Part shown: one piece after another, positions 24,799-33,589 of the stretch
Layout: each line of letters opens with the position of its first letter
Position numbering within the stretch: the stretch's first letter is position 1
Source: Pantoea rwandensis
GTDB lineage: Bacteria; Pseudomonadota; Gammaproteobacteria; Enterobacterales; Enterobacteriaceae
DNA length: 64,000 nucleotides
NCBI RefSeq assembly: GCF_002095475.1
Contig: NZ_MLFR01000023.1
Span: 29,546-93,545, forward strand
Direction of reading: 5' to 3'
Position numbers and translations under genes: made by a program
The notes under the pieces: generated by a model
The model's database searches: none
Told to the model about the DNA's origin: nothing
Seen by the model: the letters and a program-made list of their open reading frames with translations, nothing else

Positions 24799-25784
24799 AT
24801 CCTGCGGCCGTTACCGTGACGCTGCGCGGCTGCTCGCGTCACTTCAATCATCAACTAGCATTGCACCCGCTCGATTTAACCGTCAACCCCGGTGAAACCT
24901 TGGTGTTGCTCGGCCCTTCAGGCTGCGGTAAAACCACCACCTTGCGCATCATTAGCGGTCTTGAGCGCTGCGATGACGGCGGCGAAGTGTGGTTCGACGA
25001 TCGCAACGTCACCGCGTTGCCGATTGAAAAGCGCAATGTGGGCATGGTGTTCCAGAACTATGCGCTGTTCCCTAATCTCAACGTGGCAGAGAACGTGGCT
25101 TACGGCCTGAAAGTGCAGGGGGTGCCACGTGCTGAACGTGAAGCGCGCGTGCATGAGATGCTGGAGCTGGTGGACCTCAGCGCCTTGTCACAACGCAGCA
25201 TTGATAAACTCTCTGGCGGACAAAAACAGCGTGTGGCACTGGCTCGCGCGCTGGCGGCACGGCCCAAAGTGCTGCTGTTTGATGAACCACTGGCGGCACT
25301 GGATGCCCGGCTGCGCGATCGTCTACGGCTTGAAATCGGTACGCTGCTGAAAAAACTCGCGATTACCGCAGTCTATGTCACGCACGATCAGCAAGAAGCG
25401 ATGGCGCTTGGCGATCGCATTGCGGTCATGGAGCAAGGGCGACTGGTACAGATCGATACACCACAGAACATTTACCAGCATCCTGCTTCGAAGTTTGTGG
25501 CGGATTTCGTGGGTGCCATTAACTGCGTGGATGTTGATGCACGTGGCAACGCGCAACGTTTCTGCCGTCCTGAAGATGTGCTGCTCGCCGACGACAACCG
25601 TTATGCGCGGTCTGGCTTTATTGTTGCCAGTACCTTTTTAGGCGCTTCGCAGCGGTTGATGATCGACATCGGGCTAGCGACGCCAATTCAGGTTGATCGC
25701 CACGCGCGTGAAGCCTGGCATGCCGGACAACCGGTGAGCTGGACGTTGGCGCAGGACGCCGCACTCCAATTTTCTGCATCCTGA
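24795..25784 (+). CDS. ABC transporter ATP-binding protein
   Basis: The 329-residue ATPase has Walker A 'GPSGCGKTT' (40-48), signature 'LSGGQKQRVALARALA', Walker B 'VLLFDEPLAALD' and the H-loop 'VYVTHDQQEAMAL'. A C-terminal TOBE-like domain (about 240-329) follows, as in PotA/FbpC/MalK-type importers. It powers the two preceding permeases. The overlap with permease 2 and the 11-bp gap to the phosphodiesterase gene place all five genes in one operon. Confidence 0.9.
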   Translation: MNPAAVTVTLRGCSRHFNHQLALHPLDLTVNPGETLVLLGPSGCGKTTTLRIISGLERCDDGGEVWFDDRNVTALPIEKRNVGMVFQNYALFPNLNVAENVAYGLKVQGVPRAEREARVHEMLELVDLSALSQRSIDKLSGGQKQRVALARALAARPKVLLFDEPLAALDARLRDRLRLEIGTLLKKLAITAVYVTHDQQEAMALGDRIAVMEQGRLVQIDTPQNIYQHPASKFVADFVGAINCVDVDARGNAQRFCRPEDVLLADDNRYARSGFIVASTFLGASQRLMIDIGLATPIQVDRHAREAWHAGQPVSWTLAQDAALQFSAS

Positions 25785-25795
25785 GGAAGAGATTC

Positions 25796-26626
25796 GTGTC
25801 TGAAGCATTGACGCTGATTGCGCAAATTAGTGACTTACACATTAAGGCGAACGGTCGCCTGTCGTACAAAAAGGTTGATACCCAGGCTGCGTTGCTGCGG
25901 GTTATCGATACGTTGAATCATTTGTTGCCACGGCCGGATATGGTGGTGATCACCGGTGACTTGGTGGATTTTGGCACCGCAGAGGAGTATCAAACGCTGC
26001 GCACCGCGCTGCGTCGCCTGCAACTGCCGTATATGTTGATGGCCGGTAACCATGACGATCGCCAGCAATTACGTGCAGCCTTTCCGGATCATCACTATCT
26101 GCAACGCGGCGAAACGCTGAACTGGCAAGCGCGTGTGAAAGGTGTGCAGCTGCTGGCGCTGGATTCCAGTGTGCCGCAACAGCCTTGGGGCTATGTGGAT
26201 GAGGCTCAATTGGTCTGGCTGGAAGATCAGCTCGCGCGTGAACCGCAACTGCCGACCATGGTGATGTTGCATCATCCCCCTGTGATGTCCGGCATTGGTC
26301 ATATGGACAAGCAGCCGCTGCGTAACCCGGAGGCGTTGGCGAAAATCATCAGTCAACACCCGCAGGTGGAGCGCGTGTTAAGTGGCCATTTACATCGCTC
26401 AATACAGGCGAGGTTTGCCGGGACTTTAGTCTCCGTTGCACCCGGTGTTTCGCATCAGGTGGCGTTTGATTTGTCTGAAAATGGGCCGGCCAATTTTGTG
26501 CTGGAACCCCCAGGATTCTTGCTCCATCGCTGGCATCCTCAGCAGGGTATGACCACGCATCTCTGCGCGATTGGCGATTATCCTGGTCCATGGCCGTTTT
26601 ATGATGCCAATGGACTGATCGATTAG
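25796..26626 (+). CDS. GpdQ-like metallophosphodiesterase
   Basis: The 276-residue enzyme starts at GTG behind AGGAAG. It has the full calcineurin-type metal site: D13/H15 in 'ISDLHI', 'TGDLVDFG' (about 54), 'GNHDD' (about 84), 'HHPP' (about 160) and 'SGHLH' (about 199). Overall resemblance is to Enterobacter GpdQ and the class III cyclic-nucleotide phosphodiesterases, including the C-terminal 'YPGPWPFYD'. GpdQ-type enzymes hydrolyse glycerophosphodiesters and other phosphodiesters. Being last in an importer operon, it may process the imported compound; the native substrate is not known. Confidence 0.85.
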   Translation: MSEALTLIAQISDLHIKANGRLSYKKVDTQAALLRVIDTLNHLLPRPDMVVITGDLVDFGTAEEYQTLRTALRRLQLPYMLMAGNHDDRQQLRAAFPDHHYLQRGETLNWQARVKGVQLLALDSSVPQQPWGYVDEAQLVWLEDQLAREPQLPTMVMLHHPPVMSGIGHMDKQPLRNPEALAKIISQHPQVERVLSGHLHRSIQARFAGTLVSVAPGVSHQVAFDLSENGPANFVLEPPGFLLHRWHPQQGMTTHLCAIGDYPGPWPFYDANGLID

Positions 26627-26650
26627 CGCCACTGTTTTGCTGATTTTTTA

Positions 26651-26757
26651 CGCGTGCCTGACAGCTTGATCTGTGATCCGCTTGGCTTGTAGGTGTACAA
26701 TTGGCGGTTCCCTCACCAGGGTAAGCTAATCCAACTATAACAAGAGTCAGGCACGCG
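26651..26757. repeat. 12-bp perfect inverted repeat flanking an 83-bp spacer
   Basis: CGCGTGCCTGAC (26651-26662) and GTCAGGCACGCG (26746-26757) are exact inverse copies in the gap between the phosphodiesterase and diguanylate cyclase genes. The spacer includes a possible -10, CTATAA, near 26735. Just after it, a 12-codon open frame (26763-26798, MNLFIRAASC) overlaps the cyclase start. Role unknown: a long-range RNA stem, two operator halves, or the scar of a small mobile unit are possible. Confidence 0.5.
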
Positions 26758-26791
26758 AATTTATGAACCTATTCATCAGGGCGGCTGCGTC

Positions 26792-28384
26792 ATGCTGATG
26801 CGCATCCGGCCAAAAACCGATCTGCGCACGCTGATCGCGCTGCTGGCTATCACCAGTATCGTGATCACGCTCGCCAATACGTTGTATGCCACCTGGCGTG
26901 TCCAGCGTATGGTGCTGATCGAAAGCACGCTTGAGGCGAACCGCGCGTACGCGACCAAACTGGCGGCCACCACTGAAGTTTTCTTCCAGCTTGCACAGTC
27001 GCAGCTGCACTACAGCGCCAATCAATTGGGCAAAGATTTTGATAACCCCGAACTCGCACAGCAGGAAGTGAATCGCCTACGCGAGCAAACCAGCAGCTTT
27101 AACTCGGTGGCCGTGGTGGACAGTAATGGTTTAGTGAAAGCCATTTCTCCCGAATCGCTGATGCTGAAGGGCATGCAACTCACCAGCCAGGCTTCGCGTG
27201 AAGCGCTGGTTCAGCGTCAACCCATGGTGAGCAAACCCACCATCTCGGCGGCAAATAACCTGATTGTGTTTGTCTCTTGGCCGATCTGGAGCAATGACGG
27301 GCGCTACCTCGGTTATGTTGGTGGCACCATCTATCTGAAGAAAAAAAGCATTCTCAACGCATTACTTGGCGAGCAGTTTTATCGGGATGGCACGCAGGTG
27401 TATGTGTTGGACCGGAATAATCAGGTGCTGTATCACCAGAACAGTCAACTGATTGGTAAAACAGTACCGGCAATCGTCAGCGACCAGGCGCGCCAAGAGA
27501 GCGCCAATGGTGAGGTGCAGTTGACGGAAGAGGGTGCCTCAAAGCTGGCTGGATATGCCATTGTGCCCACCACGGGCTGGATGGTGGTCGCGCTTAAACC
27601 CACGGATGTCACATTACAGCCGCTCTCCGGCCTGCTGTTAAAGGTGCTGAAAAACTCGGTGCCGTTCGCGTTGCTGACCTTATTAATGGCGGTTATTTTT
27701 GCGCGCTTAATTGCACTGCCACTGTGGCAACTGGCGCGTAAAGCCAGCCAAATGGATACTCAAGGGGTCTCTGGCGAAATTGGCGGCATTCGCGCGTGGT
27801 ACTTCGAAGCGGCACAGGTGAAGCGGGCATTGTTAACCGGTATTGGTTTAGTTCAGGACAAAATTGGCCGTCTGAAATCGGAAGTGCAAACGGATCCTAT
27901 GACCGGTCTGTTGAACCGCCGGGGGTTGAGTGCGGTTCTCGACTATTTCGAAACCATGCATCAGCCATTTGCCGTTCTGGCATTGGATATCGACCACTTT
28001 AAGCGCGTGAACGATAATTTTGGTCATGATGTGGGGGATGCAGTGATTAAACACGTGGCCAACACACTGCGTGCCAGCGCCCGTCAGACGGATGTCGTGT
28101 GCCGCAACGGTGGCGAAGAGTTTCTGATGCTCCTTCCTGTCACGTCCACCGACGAAGCGCGGGTGATCGCTGAGCGTGTACGCACCAGTATTGCTGAAAA
28201 TTGGGTGGACCATGTGGGGCACATTACGCTGTCGGTGGGTGTCGCTCTATGGGACATGGACCACAACACGCAAGAGCAAAGTCTTAAACAGGCGGACGCC
28301 GCGTTGTATCAGGCAAAAAACGCGGGACGCAACTGTGTGATGATTGCCGGCCAGAATGCGTTGGTGAGTAGCATCACGCGGTGA
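26792..28384 (+). CDS. Membrane diguanylate cyclase with Cache sensor domain
   Basis: The 530-residue protein has TM1 (about 12-34), a periplasmic Cache-type sensor domain (about 40-280), TM2 (about 288-310), a linker and a C-terminal GGDEF domain (about 365-525). The active-site motif is GGEEF (440-444), with an intact inhibitory I-site RQTD five residues before it. It should therefore make c-di-GMP from GTP and show product inhibition. The start region has no strong ribosome-binding site; the overlapping 12-codon frame upstream may deliver ribosomes. Met3 is an alternative start. Confidence 0.88.
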   Translation: MLMRIRPKTDLRTLIALLAITSIVITLANTLYATWRVQRMVLIESTLEANRAYATKLAATTEVFFQLAQSQLHYSANQLGKDFDNPELAQQEVNRLREQTSSFNSVAVVDSNGLVKAISPESLMLKGMQLTSQASREALVQRQPMVSKPTISAANNLIVFVSWPIWSNDGRYLGYVGGTIYLKKKSILNALLGEQFYRDGTQVYVLDRNNQVLYHQNSQLIGKTVPAIVSDQARQESANGEVQLTEEGASKLAGYAIVPTTGWMVVALKPTDVTLQPLSGLLLKVLKNSVPFALLTLLMAVIFARLIALPLWQLARKASQMDTQGVSGEIGGIRAWYFEAAQVKRALLTGIGLVQDKIGRLKSEVQTDPMTGLLNRRGLSAVLDYFETMHQPFAVLALDIDHFKRVNDNFGHDVGDAVIKHVANTLRASARQTDVVCRNGGEEFLMLLPVTSTDEARVIAERVRTSIAENWVDHVGHITLSVGVALWDMDHNTQEQSLKQADAALYQAKNAGRNCVMIAGQNALVSSITR

Positions 28385-28398
28385 CAAATAGCTAAAGA

Positions 28399-28423
28399 AA
28401 CGGGTGCACGCAGTGCACCCGTT
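28399..28423. terminator. Hairpin between dgc and bcp
   Basis: AACGGGTGCAC (28399-28409) and GTGCACCCGTT (28413-28423) form an 11-bp stem with a 3-base loop between convergent genes. Read on the minus strand it is followed by TCTTT, so it most likely ends bcp transcription. The T-run is poor on the plus side. Confidence 0.6.
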
Positions 28424-28428
28424 GTGTA

Positions 28429-28896
28429 TCAGGCAGACTTCAGATAATCCAGCACGATATCGTGATGGTTCGATGTTTTGAAATCATCAAACACTTTCTC
28501 CACCTTGCCGTTGCTATCAATCAGGAAGCTGATGCGGTGAATGCCGTCATAGGTTTTTCCCATAAAGGTCTTTTCACCCCAGACACCGAACTGTTCACAC
28601 ACTTGGTGATCTTCATCAGATAACAGCGTGAAGTTCAGCACTTCTTTCTCGGCGAAGCGCGACAATTTTTCAGATTTGTCGGTGCTGATACCCAAGACTT
28701 CTACACCTACGGTTTTCAACGCATCCATGTTGTCGCGCAGACCACAGGCCTGAACGGTGCAACCCGGCGTCATGGCTTTCGGATAGAAATAGACCAGAAC
28801 GCGCTGTCCCTGGAAGTCGGCCAAATTTACTTGTTCGCCGTCCTGATCGGGCAAGCTAAATTTCGGTGCGGTATCACCGGCTTTCAGTGGATTCAT
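28429..28896 (-). CDS. bcp: Thiol peroxidase Bcp (peroxiredoxin Q)
   Basis: The 155-residue cytosolic peroxidase reduces H2O2 and organic peroxides. The peroxidatic Cys46 is in 'MTPGCTVQACGLRD', with resolving Cys51 five residues on, as in E. coli Bcp. I use the ATG at 28896 behind GGAGAG, which gives the family N-terminus MNPLKAGDTAPKF; the longer frame adds 14 unrelated residues. It lies downstream of gcvR on the same strand, as in E. coli. Confidence 0.96.
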   Translation of the reverse strand: MNPLKAGDTAPKFSLPDQDGEQVNLADFQGQRVLVYFYPKAMTPGCTVQACGLRDNMDALKTVGVEVLGISTDKSEKLSRFAEKEVLNFTLLSDEDHQVCEQFGVWGEKTFMGKTYDGIHRISFLIDSNGKVEKVFDDFKTSNHHDIVLDYLKSA

Positions 28897-29034
28897 CACA
28901 ACTCTCCATTTTTCTTTATGCTGTGGGTTATACACCATTAAGGCAAAAGCGCCTGAGGGTATCTCCCTCTGGGTTATTTCACTACACGGTATGCCAATAC
29001 GACAGAGTGTGTGGAGAAATAACCCGGGTTTCGA

Positions 29035-29601
29035 TTACAGAGTACTGTGGCTCTCATCGGTGACACTATAAAGACGAATTGAGCCTTGTGCATGCAGTTC
29101 TTCACACAGTTTGTTGAAGGCTTGTTCAAACGGTGCGCTGGCTTGGTTATCCGGGCTGTGGGCGGTCATCTGAATATAGAGTGTCGGAGGCACACCATCT
29201 TGTGCCGGCTTTATGCGTGAAACCAGTTCGGCGATGTTCATCTGATGTTTATCGAACAGATCAGTAAAGCGCTCAATGATGTGGGGGGAATCCGGCACTT
29301 CCACCTGCACCCATACCGTGGCCGGCATCGGCGGGGTAATGCGTGCATTGGTGCGCTTCATCACAATCAGCAGCTCCAGCTCGGCACCTTTCATGGGAAG
29401 TGTGGATTCAATCAGGGTAATCGCGTTCCAGCTTCCCGAAAGCAGCATGATAAAGGTGAACTCATCACCGAGCATCGCCAGACGGCTATCTTCGATGTTG
29501 CAACCACAGCTACTGACATGGCGAGTGATGGTGTTGACGATTCCCGGACGATCAACGCCCAAAGCGGTGATCACCAAATGGTGAGGCTGTGACTGCGACA
29601 A
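29035..29601 (-). CDS. gcvR: Glycine cleavage system repressor GcvR
   Basis: The 188-residue protein (E. coli 190) has two ACT domains: 'LVITALGVDRPGIVNTITRHVSSCGCNIEDSRLA' in the first and 'QVEVPDSPHIIERFTDLFDKHQMNIAEL' in the second. GcvR binds GcvA and, with glycine, relieves repression of gcvTHP. I place the start at TTG 29601, seven bases after AGGAAA, because it gives the family N-terminus; an upstream ATG (29634) lacks a ribosome-binding site but remains possible. Divergent from dapA. Confidence 0.88.
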   Translation of the reverse strand: MSQSQPHHLVITALGVDRPGIVNTITRHVSSCGCNIEDSRLAMLGDEFTFIMLLSGSWNAITLIESTLPMKGAELELLIVMKRTNARITPPMPATVWVQVEVPDSPHIIERFTDLFDKHQMNIAELVSRIKPAQDGVPPTLYIQMTAHSPDNQASAPFEQAFNKLCEELHAQGSIRLYSVTDESHSTL

Positions 29602-29744
29602 AATGGCGTTTCCTGTACGTTCGCTAATAACCATAAGGTAAACATAAAAAAAACTGCTGACAAGGGTAGGAATGGCTTGGCTCGCTTGCTTTTCTTTCGG
29701 GGTAAAACGTAACATGAGGCACTTGTTTGTCGAGGGGATAGCCC

Positions 29745-30623
29745 ATGTTCACCGGAAGTATTGTTGCGCTCATTACGCCAATGAATGAAAAAGGCAATGT
29801 CTGCCGCGAGAGTTTGAAAAAACTGATTGATTATCATGTTGCCAGCGGCACTGCGGCAATTGTTTCTGTTGGCACCACCGGCGAATCTGCCACCCTCAGC
29901 CATGAAGAACATGGTGATGTGGTGATGCAGACTCTGGAACTGGCTGATGGTCGTATTCCGGTTATCGCCGGAACCGGCGCCAATGCCACTGCTGAAGGTA
30001 TCTCTCTCACTAAGCGCTTTACTGGCACCGGTGTGGTGGGTTGTCTGACGGTGACGCCTTACTACAATCGTCCGACTCAGGAAGGTTTGTTCCAGCACTT
30101 CAAAGCGATTGCTGAAAGCACCGACCTGCCGCAGATGCTGTACAACGTGCCTTCCCGAACCGGTTGCGACATGCTGCCGGAAACGGTTGCCCGCCTGGCT
30201 GAAATTAAAAATATTATCGGAATTAAAGAGGCCACCGGGAACTTATCACGCATTACTCAGATCCAAGAGCTGGTTAATGATGAGTTCATTATCGTTAGCG
30301 GCGATGACGCCACAGCGTTAGACTCCATGCAACTGGGCGGCAATGGCGTAATCTCGGTTACCGCCAACATTGCAGCGCGTGAAATGGTTGAACTCTGTGC
30401 GCTGGCGCAACAGGGTCAATTTGCTGAAGCGCGTCGCCTGAATCAGCGTCTGATGCACCTGCACCAGACGCTTTTCTGTGAACCGAATCCAATCCCGGTT
30501 AAATGGGCAGCGAAACAGCTAGGATTAATCGCAGATGACACGCTGCGCTTGCCGATGACGCCACTGACTGAAGCGGGTCAGGCGAAAACGGCGCAGGCGC
30601 TGATCAAAGCGGGTCTGCGATAA
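29745..30623 (+). CDS. dapA: 4-hydroxy-tetrahydrodipicolinate synthase
   Basis: The 292-residue TIM-barrel enzyme condenses pyruvate and aspartate semialdehyde in lysine and diaminopimelate synthesis. Key residues are in place: Thr44-Thr45 in 'GTTGESATL', Tyr133 in 'MLYNVPSRTG' and the Schiff-base Lys161 in 'IIGIKEATG'. Length equals E. coli DapA. Ribosome-binding site GAGGGG lies upstream. bamC follows after 14 bp, forming the dapA-bamC operon known in E. coli. Confidence 0.98.
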   Translation: MFTGSIVALITPMNEKGNVCRESLKKLIDYHVASGTAAIVSVGTTGESATLSHEEHGDVVMQTLELADGRIPVIAGTGANATAEGISLTKRFTGTGVVGCLTVTPYYNRPTQEGLFQHFKAIAESTDLPQMLYNVPSRTGCDMLPETVARLAEIKNIIGIKEATGNLSRITQIQELVNDEFIIVSGDDATALDSMQLGGNGVISVTANIAAREMVELCALAQQGQFAEARRLNQRLMHLHQTLFCEPNPIPVKWAAKQLGLIADDTLRLPMTPLTEAGQAKTAQALIKAGLR

Positions 30624-30637
30624 ATTAGGGAGAATCA

Positions 30638-31669
30638 ATGAGTTATTCAGTTAAGCGCTCGACGCTGGCAACCGTGGTGGGTTTGTCCACCCTGATGCTG
30701 CTAACAGCTTGTTCCAGCGATCAGCGTTATAAGCGCCAGGTCAGCGGTGATGAATCTTACCTGCAGGCGCCTGAACTGCATGATTTAAAAGCCCCAGCGG
30801 GCATGATTCTGCCGCTGCAGAATGGCGATTATGATGTGCCGCATACCGTTGCTAAGGGCGCAGTGGGCAAAGAGCTGGATATCCGTCCGCCAGCCCAGCC
30901 ACTGGCACTGCTGAACGGCACACGTGCACAGTTCAATGGCAACACGGCCGTGTTGGCAGTGGAAAGCAGCCGCGGTTCTATCTGGTCACAGGTCGTCAAT
31001 GTGATCCAGTCTTACAAGTTCCCGATTGCACAGCGTGATGATGCTGGGCAGCAGCTGACTACCGACTGGGTACAGTGGAACCGTGCGGATGAAGACAACC
31101 AGTATCGCGGTCGTTACCAGATCAGCGTTCAGAACCAGAGCTATCAGCAGGTGCTGACCGTACGTCTGCTGGAACTGCAGCAGAAAGGTGAAACGGTGAC
31201 GTCGCCAGCGCAGATTCAGCGCTATACCGGCCAAATGCTCAACGATATCAGCACCGGTCTGGATAAGATCGATACTGCCAGTGCAGATGCCGCAGCAGGC
31301 CGCGCCACCGGACAGATTGATGTCCAGAGCGGCGCTGATGATACCGGCCTGCCATTGCTGGTGCTGCGTTCACCGTTTAACGTGACCTGGCAACGTCTGC
31401 CAGCGGCACTGAAGCGCGTGGGCATGGAAGTGACCGATGACAACCGCTCGCAGGGCAGTCTGAAAGTCACCTACAAACAGCCAGGCAGTAGCGCGTTTGA
31501 CGCGATTGGTGCGAAAGATCCTGAGCTGCCAAACGGCGATTACAAATTGCAGGTTGGTGATTTGGATAACCGCAGCAGTCTGCAGTTCATTGATCCTAAG
31601 GGCCACGTGCTCACTCAGGCGCAGAACGATGCGCTGGTGGCGGTGTTCCAGGGTGCACTGAACAAATAA
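30638..31669 (+). CDS. bamC: Outer-membrane assembly lipoprotein BamC
   Basis: The 343-residue precursor is a lipoprotein: the lipobox L-T-A-C25 in 'MLLTACSS' is followed by Ser26, consistent with outer-membrane sorting. The mature protein has an unstructured N-terminal stretch and two helix-grip domains, as in E. coli BamC (344 aa). It is an accessory part of the BAM complex, bound through BamD. The gene is second in the dapA operon and ends at a strong terminator. Confidence 0.96.
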   Translation: MSYSVKRSTLATVVGLSTLMLLTACSSDQRYKRQVSGDESYLQAPELHDLKAPAGMILPLQNGDYDVPHTVAKGAVGKELDIRPPAQPLALLNGTRAQFNGNTAVLAVESSRGSIWSQVVNVIQSYKFPIAQRDDAGQQLTTDWVQWNRADEDNQYRGRYQISVQNQSYQQVLTVRLLELQQKGETVTSPAQIQRYTGQMLNDISTGLDKIDTASADAAAGRATGQIDVQSGADDTGLPLLVLRSPFNVTWQRLPAALKRVGMEVTDDNRSQGSLKVTYKQPGSSAFDAIGAKDPELPNGDYKLQVGDLDNRSSLQFIDPKGHVLTQAQNDALVAVFQGALNK

Positions 31670-31679
31670 ATTGCCAAAG

Positions 31680-31704
31680 GGCCGGAGATTCTCCGGCCTT
31701 TTTG
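31680..31704 (+). terminator. Intrinsic terminator after bamC
   Basis: GGCCGGAG (31680-31687), loop ATT, and CTCCGGCC (31691-31698) are followed by TTTTTG. A compact GC-rich stem with a T-run 10 bp after the bamC stop ends the dapA-bamC transcript before the purC promoter. Confidence 0.92.
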
Positions 31705-31733
31705 TTTTGGATTTGGCATAATAGCGCCCGGCG

Positions 31734-31749
31734 AAGTAAACGATTGCGT
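31734..31749 (+). promoter_or_regulatory. PurR operator upstream of purC
   Basis: AAGTAAACGATTGCGT matches the ideal PurR palindrome (ACGCAAACGTTTGCGT) at 13 of 16 positions, including the central AAACG. It lies 64 bp before the purC ATG and just downstream of a -10-like CATAAT (31717-31722). E. coli purC is PurR-regulated, so repression by purines is expected. Confidence 0.75.
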
Positions 31750-31813
31750 CAGGCAGTCATCGCGCGGTGAAACACCGCTGAACACGGGTTCTTTCATGTT
31801 TGGAGTTAATGAG

Positions 31814-32527
31814 ATGCAAAAGCGAGCTGAGTTGTATCGCGGTAAAGCGAAAACCGTATACAGCACCGATAATCCGGATCTGCTGGTACTTGAATTCCGC
31901 AACGATACGTCAGCAGGAGACGGTGCACGAATCGAGCAATTTGATCGCAAAGGAATGGTGAACAATAAGTTCAACCATTTCATTATGACCAAACTGCAGG
32001 AAGCGGGCATTCCGACCCAGATGGAAGCGCTGCTGTCGGATAACGAAGCGCTGGTGAAAAAACTGGAGATGGTGCCGGTGGAGTGCGTAGTGCGCAACCG
32101 TGCGGCAGGATCGCTGGTAAAACGTCTGGGCGTGGAAGAGGGCATGCTGCTCAATCCACCGCTGTTTGATCTCTTCCTGAAAGATGACGCCAAACACGAC
32201 CCGATGGTCAACGAATCCTACTGCGAGACCTTTGGCTGGGTGAGTAAAGCCAATCTGGCACGCATGCAGGAACTGACTTTCAAAGCCAACGACGTACTGA
32301 GCAAACTGTTTGATGATGCGGGCTTGATCCTCGTCGACTTCAAGCTGGAGTTCGGTTTGTTTAATGGCGAAGTGACGTTGGGCGATGAGTTTTCGCCAGA
32401 CGGTGCACGTCTGTGGGACAAAGAGACCATGGACAAAATGGACAAAGACCGTTTCCGTCAGAGCCTCGGCGGCCTGATCGAAGCGTATGAAGAAGTGGCA
32501 CACCGCCTGGGTGTGAAGCTGGACTAA
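31814..32527 (+). CDS. purC: SAICAR synthetase
   Basis: The 237-residue enzyme joins CAIR and aspartate with ATP use in purine synthesis. It starts 'QKRAELYRGKAKTVYSTDNPDLLVLEFRND' and has 'VECVVRNRAAGSL' and 'LVDFKLEFGLF' as in E. coli PurC, which has the same length. I use the ATG at 31814 behind GGAG; the frame opens six codons earlier without support. Confidence 0.98.
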   Translation: MQKRAELYRGKAKTVYSTDNPDLLVLEFRNDTSAGDGARIEQFDRKGMVNNKFNHFIMTKLQEAGIPTQMEALLSDNEALVKKLEMVPVECVVRNRAAGSLVKRLGVEEGMLLNPPLFDLFLKDDAKHDPMVNESYCETFGWVSKANLARMQELTFKANDVLSKLFDDAGLILVDFKLEFGLFNGEVTLGDEFSPDGARLWDKETMDKMDKDRFRQSLGGLIEAYEEVAHRLGVKLD

Positions 32528-32573
32528 GTTTCATCGGTGCATGTTATTCAGCACCAGCGAAATTCTGTCGTAG

Positions 32574-32602
32574 GGGCGTCATTGATGACGCCCTTTTATT
32601 TT
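32574..32602 (+). terminator. purC terminator built from a family A hairpin repeat
   Basis: GGGCGTCA (32574-32581), loop TTGA and TGACGCCC (32586-32593) are followed by TTTTATTTTT. The hairpin begins with GTAGGGGCG and matches the A-type intergenic repeats elsewhere in the window, but here it has a T-run and works in form as an intrinsic terminator for purC. Confidence 0.85.
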
Positions 32603-32722
32603 TCCTGCACGTTCTCTAATACGCCTCCTTTCTCTCAATCTCGCTACGCTTGTGCCGCAACGCTGGTGCTTCGCGATGCCGCCAACTAAAATCATGAAAA
32701 ACCGTTTAAACAGGAGCAGGCC

Positions 32723-33589
32723 ATGCGCTGGCAAGGTCGTCGTGAGAGCGACAATGTAGAAGATCGTCGCAATGACTCACCGGGATTAGGTGGCGGCGGC
32801 GGGCGACAAATTCGCATACCGCGTGGCAAAGGCGGCATCATCCTGCTGATCGTGGTGGCAGTGGCCGGCTATTACGGTTATGACCTCACTGCATTGTTTG
32901 AAGGTGGCGCGCCGGTTACGCAACAGCAGCAGCGACCGGTTAACTCGGCACAGGACAACGAGGATGCCAAATTCACCAAGGTGATACTGGCTACCACCGA
33001 GGAGACCTGGAGCACGCTGTTTCAGAAAATGGGCAAACAGTATGTCCCGCCTAAGCTGGTGATGTATCGCAATTACACCTCAACCAACTGTGGAACGGGC
33101 CAGTCAGCCATGGGGCCGTTTTACTGCCCGGCTGACCAAACGGTTTATATCGACCTGTCATTCTACGATGACATGAAAACCAAGTTGGGTGCGGGTGGCG
33201 ATTTTGCCCAAGGCTATGTTATTGCCCATGAAGTCGGCCATCATATTCAGAAATTGCTCGGTATTGAGTCCAAAGTCCGTCAGATGCAGCAAGGTGCCAG
33301 CCAGGCACAGGCTAATCAGCTATCAGTAAAAATGGAGCTGCAGGCTGACTGTTTTGCAGGCGTGTGGGGGCACTATGTCCAGCAGCAAAACATGCTGGAA
33401 GTGGGCGATTTACAAAAAGCACTGAATGCAGCTGAAGCCATTGGTGACGACCGTCTGCAACAAAAAAGCCAAGGGCGAGTGGTGCCAGACAGCTTTACGC
33501 ACGGGACTTCGCAGCAGCGCTATACGTGGTTCAAACGCGGGTTCGATAGCGGCAATCCGGGCGATTGCAATACCTTCGCGACAAACTGA
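32723..33589 (+). CDS. ypfJ: YpfJ family neutral zinc metallopeptidase
   Basis: The 288-residue protein has a cytosolic N-terminus rich in Arg/Gly, one membrane helix (about 38-56) and a large domain with the zinc motif H169-E-V-G-H173 in 'VIAHEVGHHIQ', plus 'LQADCFAGVWGHY' supplying a likely third ligand. This is the YpfJ/neutral zinc metallopeptidase family; its substrate is unknown. It is followed directly by tmcA, whose ATG overlaps the stop by one base, so the two form an operon as in E. coli. Confidence 0.9.
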   Translation: MRWQGRRESDNVEDRRNDSPGLGGGGGRQIRIPRGKGGIILLIVVAVAGYYGYDLTALFEGGAPVTQQQQRPVNSAQDNEDAKFTKVILATTEETWSTLFQKMGKQYVPPKLVMYRNYTSTNCGTGQSAMGPFYCPADQTVYIDLSFYDDMKTKLGAGGDFAQGYVIAHEVGHHIQKLLGIESKVRQMQQGASQAQANQLSVKMELQADCFAGVWGHYVQQQNMLEVGDLQKALNAAEAIGDDRLQQKSQGRVVPDSFTHGTSQQRYTWFKRGFDSGNPGDCNTFATN

